A DNA stretch of 9,051 bases, from NCBI GenBank assembly GCA_016176745.1, contig JACOWO010000059.1, positions 1 to 9,051 on the forward strand, written 5' to 3'. Under the pieces are notes generated by a model. The model saw only the letters and a list, made by a program, of their open reading frames with translations. It had not been told where the DNA came from and did not search any database. Shown in pieces: positions 1 to 4,375 of the stretch (position 1 is the first letter of the stretch; each line of letters begins with the position of its first letter). The position numbers were made by a program, and so were the translations under genes. Source of the DNA: Nitrosopumilales archaeon. GTDB taxonomy: Archaea > Thermoproteota > Nitrososphaeria > Nitrososphaerales > Nitrosopumilaceae.

Positions 1-227
1 AGGTATAATGTAAAATCAAAGTTCTTTGCAATCATCTGACAATAAGTTAGATCAGTTGCAAGAAAGTCCTTTGCGATTACTGAAATAGCGGTAATTTTTT
101 TTTCTTTAAGATAATATGCAAGTATGCTGCTATCAAGACCTCCTGAAAGAGAAATACACTCTGATCTGCAGTTTAACGTAGCATTTTTAAGAAGATCATA
201 TATCTTAGAAGAAAAACTTTCCAACAT
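1..227 (-). CDS. Asparagine-synthase-type PP-loop ATPase, N-terminal part (runs off window)
   Basis: About 75 residues are visible from an ATG at 227; the gene continues past the left edge. Residues 26-34 read SLSGGLDSS, the PP-loop that binds ATP pyrophosphate in the asparagine synthase/N-type ATP pyrophosphatase superfamily. The SGGLDSS form is the one typical of asparagine synthase domains, which adenylate a carboxylate before amidation. Only about 25 residues precede the loop, so there is no N-terminal glutamine amidotransferase (Ntn) domain. The protein would therefore be a stand-alone synthase domain using ammonia or a separate amidotransferase. The substrate cannot be decided from this fragment; other PP-loop enzymes such as tRNA thiolases or NAD synthase remain possible. 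It is transcribed divergently from the HTH gene at 377. The family call is firm, the exact reaction is not. Confidence 0.75.
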   Translation of the reverse strand, partial: MLESFSSKIYDLLKNATLNCRSECISLSGGLDSSILAYYLKEKKITAISVIAKDFLATDLTYCQMIAKNFDFTLY

Positions 228-282
228 TTTTAATTCAGCGCAGTCAAATTAAGTTTTGATCTTGTTATTATGTTAGCTTCAG

Positions 283-289
283 CTATAAA
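283..289 (-). promoter_or_regulatory. Possible TATA box for the PP-loop gene
   Basis: Read on the minus strand this is TTTATAG, about 59 bp before the ATG at 227, which would give a leader of roughly 30 nt. A weaker alternative, CTTAATTT at 246-253, would give a leaderless message. Neither is decisive. Confidence 0.25.
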
Positions 290-347
290 CCCAATCAAAT
301 CTTGTTTAACTAGAACTTTCCATTAGTTCATTGTTTTGATTAGTAGC

Positions 348-355
348 TTTAAATA
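348..355 (+). promoter_or_regulatory. TATA box of the HTH regulator gene
   Basis: TTTAAATA is centred about 25 bp upstream of the ATG at 377. With the usual archaeal TATA-to-start-site distance, transcription would begin at or next to the start codon, giving a leaderless message. Confidence 0.55.
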
Positions 356-376
356 TTTTAGAAATAAACTGCATAC

Positions 377-793
377 ATGTTACTTCCAGCAGAAATTGAA
401 TCAAAGACACTAATCCCAGCACTTCGAGCAATTTTGGCAAAAAAACTAGCAGAGACTCATAAGATTAGAGAAGACGAAATCTCAAAAATGTTGGGTGTTA
501 CTCAAGCTGCAATTAGTAATTATATCCGAGGTACACGAGGTGATCCAAAACTAATTACAAAATTATTATCTGAAGGGCAAGTTGCAAAGATGATTGATGA
601 GATTAGTGATAACCTTGCATCAAACATGGCATACACCCCAGCAAGTCTTTCAAAATTTATTGGATTATGTAATTATATCAAATCCAGCTTGTTAATTTGT
701 GATATACATCACAATTTAGAATCACATATAGATGAAACTATATGTAAAGAATGTGAAAACATGCTTCTAAAAGGACCAGGAAGCGTATACTAG
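377..793 (+). CDS. Small HTH transcriptional regulator with C-terminal Cys/His cluster
   Basis: This is a 138-residue cytoplasmic protein. Residues 33-52 form a Cro/XRE-like helix-turn-helix: DEISKMLGVTQAAISNYIRG has the pattern of a turn followed by a recognition helix. This resembles the N-terminal part of archaeal COG2522-type predicted regulators. The remainder is helical and ends with C98, C108, H111, H112, H117, C123 and C126. The C108-x2-HH and C123-x2-C126 pairs could hold a zinc ion or an Fe-S cluster, so a metal- or redox-responsive repressor is a reasonable inference, but no ligand is proven. The target is unknown; the divergent PP-loop gene is a natural candidate. The start is supported by a TATA box at 348-355. 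The gene is convergent with the Alba gene, with only 5 bp between their stop codons. Confidence 0.8.
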   Translation: MLLPAEIESKTLIPALRAILAKKLAETHKIREDEISKMLGVTQAAISNYIRGTRGDPKLITKLLSEGQVAKMIDEISDNLASNMAYTPASLSKFIGLCNYIKSSLLICDIHHNLESHIDETICKECENMLLKGPGSVY

Positions 794-798
794 AATTT

Positions 799-1167
799 TC
801 ATTTTGACAAAATAATTTCAATTGTTGAAAGCATTTTTCCTATGCCATTTGGAATCTCGCTATCTACGGTAATGTTTTGAATCTGCGAATTTCCTTTCAG
901 CATCTTTTCTGTTATTATGTTTGCTATCGCAACCGCGGTTGGTATCGTAGTTCCCTTTGCCTTAATAATCACCTCACCTGTTTTTCCAAACAATTCCATT
1001 ACTTCAAGTACATTTTTCATGACATTTTCATCACGAACAACAAAAACATTTTTGTGAAAACCTACCTTTTCATCTGTTATAATCGACGTAATTGTCAGAT
1101 CTGTATCTGCCATGAATGATTGATCACAAGAATTTTTTCTTTTAAATTTTATCGATGATTCATCCAT
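799..1167 (-). CDS. albA: Alba-family nucleic-acid-binding protein (divergent paralogue)
   Basis: This 122-residue protein matches Alba (Sac10b) from about residue 38 to the end. It shows the N-V-x3 strand, the VMxxVLEVM helix (49-57), the VIIKAKG strand/turn (66-72) and the C-terminal STIEI strand (114-118). Alba dimers coat DNA and also bind RNA. Aligned by eye with Sso10b, the lysine pair K16/K17 that contacts DNA falls on D46/E47, and the R42/R44 positions fall on K71/T73. Binding is therefore probably altered, perhaps towards RNA. About 37 extra residues precede the core; an internal ATG at residue 19 is an alternative start. The ATG at 1167 overlaps the rpo6 stop as TAATG, so the gene is probably cotranscribed and translationally coupled. 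The family is clear, the target is not. Confidence 0.85.
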   Translation of the reverse strand: MDESSIKFKRKNSCDQSFMADTDLTITSIITDEKVGFHKNVFVVRDENVMKNVLEVMELFGKTGEVIIKAKGTTIPTAVAIANIITEKMLKGNSQIQNITVDSEIPNGIGKMLSTIEIILSK

Positions 1168-1475
1168 TAATCAAAATATTCGACCGGAATATTTTGATAA
1201 TCTCCATTTGGGAGTACCCTTCTAACAGTAATTGGGATTGCTTTTTGCTCTAGCTCTTCCATAGCTATATCAAGTGATGTTCTTGCGTTTTTTGGAATTG
1301 GTATAAACGGTGGTGCGCCAAGTGAAAGTTGTAGTGCTCTTGCTCCCATGATTCTTGCTTTTTCAAATCTTGTTAGAGTCGGAGGCCCAATCTGCACTTT
1401 TACTTTTCCTGTAGGAAGCATTTCTTTTGGTTCATGCATAGGATCAATCTCAATAACCTCTCGTTCTTGAATCAC
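1167..1475 (-). CDS. rpo6: DNA-directed RNA polymerase subunit Rpo6 (RpoK/omega), conserved core
   Basis: The 102-residue open frame contains the Rpo6/RPB6/omega signature at residues 34-53, including LTRFEKARIMGARALQ and the following LGAPP. The subunit clamps the largest subunit and aids polymerase assembly. The tail, with PITVRRVLPNG (81-91) and IPVEYFD, is normal for archaeal Rpo6. The open frame begins at GTG 1475 only because a frame break lies upstream. The same frame reads back as plausible acidic, helical coding sequence to a TAG at 1548-1550, and the promoter lies near 1681. The true start is therefore probably TTG 1653 in another frame (see the 1489-1653 entry), giving about 161 residues if one base is removed. 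The gene is the first of an operon with the Alba gene. Confidence 0.9.
   Translation of the reverse strand: MIQEREVIEIDPMHEPKEMLPTGKVKVQIGPPTLTRFEKARIMGARALQLSLGAPPFIPIPKNARTSLDIAMEELEQKAIPITVRRVLPNGDYQNIPVEYFD
1170..1198 (-). promoter_or_regulatory. Perfect 12-bp hairpin at the rpo6/alba junction
   Basis: Arms at 1170-1181 and 1187-1198 are exact reverse complements (ATCAAAATATTC / GAATATTTTGAT) around a 5-base loop. In the minus-strand mRNA the stem is made from the last codons of rpo6 and is followed immediately by UAAUG, which is the rpo6 stop and the Alba start. It lacks a trailing U-run, so it does not look like a terminator. A role in translational coupling, processing or autoregulation of the Alba gene is inferred. 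Confidence 0.5.
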
Positions 1476-1488
1476 CTTGCATTCTTTG

Positions 1489-1653
1489 TCAATCTGATCT
1501 TTTTCCTTTTCTGAAATCTCTTTGCCTGCTTCTCGGACCCTGTTGCGCTACGAGTGGTTCTTCTTCAACTTCTTGAATTACAGGTGCTGCAGGTTCTTCT
1601 TCAACTTCCTCAGTTTCTTCTAGTACTACCTCTTGATCATTTGCCTCAGACAA
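1489..1653 (-). pseudogene. rpo6: Out-of-frame acidic N-terminal extension of Rpo6
   Basis: From TTG 1653 the minus strand encodes a 54-codon frame starting (M)SEANDQEVVLEETEEVEEE and stopping at TGA 1489-1491. It is rich in Glu and Pro and resembles the acidic N-terminal tail of eukaryotic RPB6. A TATA box lies 28 bp before the TTG. The Rpo6 core is in the frame one base away, and that frame is open from 1547 downwards. A single extra base between about 1492 and 1547 would join both parts into one protein of about 161 residues. Either the sequence has an indel error (the CCC at 1538-1540 and the T runs at 1500-1510 are candidates), or the gene uses recoding or has a real mutation. The short Rpo6 from GTG 1475 may still be functional. 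Confidence 0.6.
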
Positions 1654-1676
1654 GTGTCAAAAACTTGCAAAACCCG

Positions 1677-1685
1677 TTATATATT
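1677..1685 (-). promoter_or_regulatory. TATA box of the rpo6-alba operon
   Basis: The minus-strand reading is AATATATAA, centred 28 bp upstream of TTG 1653 but about 206 bp upstream of GTG 1475. The spacing favours a start at 1653, because nearly every other gene here has its TATA box 25-32 bp from its start codon. Confidence 0.65.
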
Positions 1686-1702
1686 CCAAGCCAACTTTAC
1701 GA

Positions 1703-1710
1703 TTAAATAA
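1703..1710 (+). promoter_or_regulatory. TATA box of the cyclophilin-like gene
   Basis: TTAAATAA is centred about 25 bp upstream of GTG 1732, which predicts a leaderless message. Its centre lies only about 25 bp from the opposing rpo6 TATA box. Confidence 0.5.
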
Positions 1711-1731
1711 TGATCTTTAACATCTGTCGAA

Positions 1732-2118
1732 GTGGAGCCAGATTCTGTATCAAAAATAAAACTTGTCCTTGAGATTAAAGGAAAGGCAAAACTTGACTGC
1801 GAGCTAAAACGTCATCTTTCTCCGCGTACTGTTGGAATAATATCAAGGAAATTACCTCTTGAGGGAAATGCACATCTTTTAACAAATGGAATTGCCTATG
1901 TTGAATCATCAATAGAATCTGGAGTTGAAAGACAACGAAAAGAGTTCAAAAAAGGAGACATTGCGTTTTTGCCAAACAATGGAAGCATTTGTTTTTTCTT
2001 TGAAGACACAACATCTGCCAAAGCTATGAGCCCGCTTGGAAAAATTATCTCAAACATAGACGCATTAAAAGACGTAAAATCAGGAGATATTTTTTTGCTT
2101 TATCCAGCTACTGGCTGA
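1732..2118 (+). CDS. Cyclophilin-like fold protein (DUF369/TM1367-type)
   Basis: This 128-residue cytoplasmic protein resembles the archaeal/bacterial DUF369 family (COG2164), small beta-barrels with a cyclophilin-like fold and no established enzymatic function. Family-like features are the RHLSPRTVGIISRKLPLEG segment (27-45), the KKGDIAFLPNNGSICFFF segment (73-90) with the barrel-strand pattern, and the MSPLGKI turn (99-105). I cannot recognise an intact set of classical peptidyl-prolyl isomerase residues, so isomerase activity should not be assumed. The start is GTG 1732; it is supported by a TATA box 25 bp upstream and by the family-like protein beginning soon after. The last 19 bp, including the stop, overlap the 3' end of the eS25 gene on the other strand. 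Confidence 0.75.
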   Translation: MEPDSVSKIKLVLEIKGKAKLDCELKRHLSPRTVGIISRKLPLEGNAHLLTNGIAYVESSIESGVERQRKEFKKGDIAFLPNNGSICFFFEDTTSAKAMSPLGKIISNIDALKDVKSGDIFLLYPATG

Positions 2119-2426
2119 TATATGTGGTGTCCACTATAGCCGCCTATCTTTTTAACAGCACCTGAATTAACTAACCTTTTCAAATATGAGTTGGCAGCAG
2201 AAATTTTCACACCTGTCTGCCTTGCAAGTTCTTGAACAGTAAGAACTTTGGCGCTTTTAATGAACTTCATTGCTTGTTCTTCGTTTACTATAACCGAAAT
2301 TTCAGATTTTGATCCCTCTGATTTTTCATGCTTTTTGCCTTTTTTCTTTGCTCCTGATGTTTTTGAAACCTCATCTGTTTGTGATTTTTCTTGTTGTGCT
2401 GGAGATTTTTTCTTTGCGCCACCCAT
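2100..2426 (-). CDS. rps25e: 30S ribosomal protein eS25
   Basis: This 108-residue protein is the archaeal/eukaryotic small-subunit protein eS25. Residues 1-45 are a low-complexity Lys-rich tail (KKK, GAKKKGKKHEK) suited to rRNA contact. Residues 50-105 form the winged-helix domain, with VLTVQELARQTGVKISAAN (61-79), the YLKRLVNSGAVKKIGG helix/turn (81-96) and the terminal HHIYQP strand. eS25 is found in Thermoproteota, Thaumarchaeota and eukaryotes and is generally missing from Euryarchaeota, which supports the taxonomic reading. The length is normal. The ATG at 2426 has a TATA box 28 bp upstream. The stop lies inside the 3' end of the convergent cyclophilin-like gene. Confidence 0.95.
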   Translation of the reverse strand: MGGAKKKSPAQQEKSQTDEVSKTSGAKKKGKKHEKSEGSKSEISVIVNEEQAMKFIKSAKVLTVQELARQTGVKISAANSYLKRLVNSGAVKKIGGYSGHHIYQPVAG

Positions 2427-2449
2427 TGAGTGATTTTGCGTTTAATCCT

Positions 2450-2458
2450 ATTTATAAA
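2450..2458 (-). promoter_or_regulatory. TATA box of the eS25 gene
   Basis: TTTATAAAT on the minus strand is a near-consensus archaeal TATA box, centred 28 bp upstream of ATG 2426, so the message is predicted to be leaderless. Confidence 0.7.
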
Positions 2459-2566
2459 CGGTTTACGGCATACAAATTATCAAATCTTGTTTGCTAATTG
2501 TTTTTGGGTTTAATGTTTACAACAAGAATTTATCAAGAAAAATGATTCAACTTCATTTATTTCAAG

Positions 2567-2574
2567 TATAAATA
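2567..2574 (+). promoter_or_regulatory. TATA box of the small Cys/His protein gene
   Basis: TATAAATA is centred about 25 bp upstream of ATG 2596 and predicts a leaderless transcript. Confidence 0.7.
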
Positions 2575-2595
2575 ATATAATGTAAAAGAAGCATT

Positions 2596-2808
2596 ATGGG
2601 AGTAATTGCCAAGGGTGCAAAGTGTACCGTTGAAGGATGTAGCAATGACGGAGTTCGTTCCTTAAACACGACCAAAGTTGAAAATGCAGGCTTGCGTGTT
2701 TCATCAGGCAACAAAAAATCCGTATTATGCAAAGAACATTACAAACAATGGAAAAAAGAGACTAAAGAGGACAGGGAACTAGAACGTGCAAGATATGACA
2801 GATTCTAG
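2596..2808 (+). CDS. Small conserved-looking Cys/His (probable zinc) protein
   Basis: This 70-residue protein has no function I recognise. It carries C10-x4-C15 near the start and C45-x2-H48 in the middle. This four-ligand arrangement could bind zinc in a knuckle or treble-clef-like fold. The C-terminal 22 residues (KQWKKETKEDRELERARYDR region) are very charged and probably form a helix, suggesting contact with nucleic acid or protein. A strong TATA box 25 bp upstream argues that it is expressed. Its TAG stop directly abuts the TAG stop of the convergent deoxyhypusine synthase gene, with no base between them. The protein is probably restricted to this archaeal group, but that is inference. 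Confidence 0.7.
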   Translation: MGVIAKGAKCTVEGCSNDGVRSLNTTKVENAGLRVSSGNKKSVLCKEHYKQWKKETKEDRELERARYDRF

Positions 2809-3897
2809 CTATCGCTGATGTTGTTTTTGTAATTTTCTTGTAGTTTTAAAAAAATCACGTTGAAGCTTGACATAGTAAGAATCTATTTTTGTGTATAGAC
2901 GTTTTGGTTTTCGTTTTTTGTGTTTACTTAGAACATACCAAGCAAGTATTGGAAATGCTATAGTAGAATCAGCATAAACTGTTACAGTGTCTTCATGTGC
3001 ATCCTGAACCTTTCCCCAACTCTTTCCTTCCTCAAGTGTGGCACCAGACAGTCCGCCAGTATCTGGCCGTGCATCTGTAATTTGAATAATATAGTCTTGG
3101 CCTCCGTCATTTCTTCTTAAAATCTGATCCAATAGCGGGCCTGTCTGCTGCGCAGTATTTTTTGGAACGCCTCCTCCAAGTTCTAAAATTCCTGATTTTT
3201 TTGAGTTATACAGGATTGCAGCCTGTTCTAGTATCTCTTTTGTAAAATCATGATAGTAAATATGGTTGTGTAATCTATGATATGCCATGTTTAATGCCAC
3301 TGAAGAATCACTCAAAGTTCCAATATACACTGGGACATCATAGTCATATGCACTAACGATAAAGCTTCGTTCTGGATGTTTTGATTTTTCTTTGCTGATT
3401 TTTCCCATTATGTTACAAAGTTTTGCGCTGGTAAATGACTCGTTTACTAAATTTGTCTTGAACATTTTTTGAACAATTTGGTCTTCTGCCTCAAGCGTTT
3501 CATAATATTTGATGTATACGTCCCTTATCCGGACAATCTCTTTTTCATAAAGGACCATGTCATCTACCTCAAAATGACCCTGCTTTACTGGAAGGCCCCA
3601 CGCAAAGTGATCCTCATGATACACGTTTGCACCAGTTGTGATTATCCAATCAACAAAACCTCGCTCAATTAATGATTTTATTATGCCACCAAAACCAACA
3701 GGCGTCATTGCACCAGCAACTGTAAGACATATTGTAGCGTCCTGTTGGATCATTTTTGAATATACTTTTGCCGCTTCTCCTAGTTTACGTCCATTATATC
3801 CAGAACCGGCATAAACTTCGATCAAATCCTCGATTTTCATTTTTGGATCAAGTTTTATGTGAGGAATGTTTTTTCCACGGAAATGATGATGATCCAT
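2809..3897 (-). CDS. dys: Deoxyhypusine synthase homologue (DHS family)
   Basis: This 362-residue protein is full length for the family that makes deoxyhypusine on aIF5A, using NAD and the aminobutyl group of a polyamine. NAD-fold segments are clear: TVAGAMTPVGFGGII (59-73), ITTGANVYHEDH (86-97), TLSDSS with D197 (194-199) and ELGGGVPKN (239-247). The catalytic lysine is K296 in SWGK (293-296), followed by VYADSTIAFP (307-316). E290 aligns with human E323. By eye, however, human spermidine contacts D243, H288, N292, L295 and D316 fall on L202, N247, Q251, P254 and L283. The donor may therefore differ from spermidine; agmatine or another amine is possible, and a homospermidine-synthase-like role cannot be excluded. 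The ATG at 3897 has a TATA-like element 30 bp upstream. Confidence 0.88.
   Translation of the reverse strand: MDHHHFRGKNIPHIKLDPKMKIEDLIEVYAGSGYNGRKLGEAAKVYSKMIQQDATICLTVAGAMTPVGFGGIIKSLIERGFVDWIITTGANVYHEDHFAWGLPVKQGHFEVDDMVLYEKEIVRIRDVYIKYYETLEAEDQIVQKMFKTNLVNESFTSAKLCNIMGKISKEKSKHPERSFIVSAYDYDVPVYIGTLSDSSVALNMAYHRLHNHIYYHDFTKEILEQAAILYNSKKSGILELGGGVPKNTAQQTGPLLDQILRRNDGGQDYIIQITDARPDTGGLSGATLEEGKSWGKVQDAHEDTVTVYADSTIAFPILAWYVLSKHKKRKPKRLYTKIDSYYVKLQRDFFKTTRKLQKQHQR
2824..2847 (+). terminator. T-rich candidate terminator for the Cys/His protein gene
   Basis: Runs of T at 2824-2828, 2833-2836 and 2844-2847 lie just beyond the stop at 2808. Archaeal RNA polymerase terminates at such U-tracts. 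The runs lie within the 3' coding part of the convergent DHS gene, so any transcript would overlap that mRNA. Confidence 0.3.
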
Positions 3898-3922
3898 TGA
3901 TGAAAATTCTTTTGTCTAGGAG

Positions 3923-3931
3923 TAAATAATA
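3923..3931 (-). promoter_or_regulatory. TATA-like box of the DHS homologue gene
   Basis: The minus-strand reading is TATTATTTA, centred 30 bp upstream of ATG 3897. It lies between the arms of a 6-bp inverted repeat, TCTAGG at 3915-3920 and CCTAGA at 3944-3949, which might be an operator. Confidence 0.45.
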
Positions 3932-3960
3932 CTTGCGAATAGACCTAGATTATTATAAAA

Positions 3961-3981
3961 GAAATATTTTGGAAATATTTT
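3961..3981 (+). repeat. Direct repeat GAAATATTTT with 11-bp period, containing the probable TATA box for 3995
   Basis: GAAATATTTT occurs at 3961-3970 and again at 3972-3981, and each copy contains the palindrome AAATATTT. The first copy is centred about 29 bp before ATG 3995, the right place for a TATA box. An alternative TATA (TTATAAAA) lies at 3953-3960. An 11-bp period puts the copies on nearly the same face of the helix, so the second copy could be an operator or a second TBP site. Confidence 0.45.
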
Positions 3982-3994
3982 ACAAAAAACTATC

Positions 3995-4342
3995 ATGAAA
4001 ATTATTGATTTAACAAATCCACAACGAGTAAACCGAGTACCTGATAAAAAAATAACACTACTGTCAGGAAATTACATAGAGCAATGCTTTCAGATCAAAA
4101 CTGTTCAGCTAAGGCAATACATTGAAAAAATCGATGAAAAACTAGGCCCTTTTTCATTAATTACCACACTTGTAGAGACAGACAAGGGATCAATTGAGAT
4201 GTTATACGATGAAGGATATCGTGGGGTAGACACGCTTGAGCAAACTGCTGACTTTTTAAAATCACACCTTGGATTATCTAGTCTGATTTTGCGTTCTGTA
4301 ATAGCGTTAAAAGAAGCAAGCAAAAAACAGAATACACAATAA
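3995..4342 (+). CDS. Hypothetical protein
   Basis: I do not recognise this 115-residue protein. It is soluble-looking and of mixed alpha/beta character, with a single cysteine (C31), no signal peptide, no membrane segment and no metal-binding motif. A Lys-rich tail (KEASKKQ, 106-112) ends it. It lies divergent from the DHS homologue gene, with 97 bp between start codons, and 33 bp upstream of the ThrRS gene on the same strand. Cotranscription with ThrRS is possible, although ThrRS has its own TATA-like element. Coding is supported by the promoter-like elements upstream, amino-acid usage like the neighbours, and tight packing. It is possibly a lineage-specific conserved protein; no function is proposed. 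Confidence 0.7.
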   Translation: MKIIDLTNPQRVNRVPDKKITLLSGNYIEQCFQIKTVQLRQYIEKIDEKLGPFSLITTLVETDKGSIEMLYDEGYRGVDTLEQTADFLKSHLGLSSLILRSVIALKEASKKQNTQ

Positions 4343-4344
4343 CA

Positions 4345-4351
4345 TTTAATT
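4345..4351 (+). promoter_or_regulatory. TATA-like box of the ThrRS gene
   Basis: TTTAATT is centred 28 bp upstream of ATG 4376, directly after the stop of the preceding gene. It is a modest match, so read-through from 3995 is also possible. Confidence 0.4.
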
Positions 4352-4375
4352 CAATTACATATTCAGTGTCAAAAT

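Larger units (their letters stand above)
228..376. other. Divergent intergenic region between PP-loop gene and HTH gene
   Basis: This 149-bp AT-rich spacer holds the promoters of both flanking genes. It also contains a 14-mer, ATCAAATCTTGTTT at 294-307, that recurs exactly at 2479-2492 in another intergenic region. I see no tRNA and no credible open reading frame in it. Confidence 0.5.
2427..2595. other. Divergent intergenic region between eS25 and Cys/His protein genes
   Basis: This 169-bp spacer is the longest gap in the window. Beyond the two TATA boxes it contains the second copy of the 14-mer ATCAAATCTTGTTT (2479-2492). I see no tRNA, no convincing small frame and no strong hairpin. A small non-coding RNA cannot be excluded. 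Confidence 0.4.

Noticed and set aside
589..616. TGATGA-like C-box sequence suggesting a C/D box guide RNA
   Set aside because: It lies inside the coding region of the HTH gene and I could not find a matching D box at a proper distance.
877..1119. Open frame on the plus strand within the Alba gene
   Set aside because: It is antisense to a recognisable Alba domain, has Cys/Tyr/Phe-rich composition unlike real proteins here, and has no promoter.
3883..3897. His-rich N-terminus (DHHHF) of the DHS homologue as a possible tag or metal site
   Set aside because: Three histidines from a GAT/CAT-rich stretch are weak evidence; no cloning scar or other ligands nearby.
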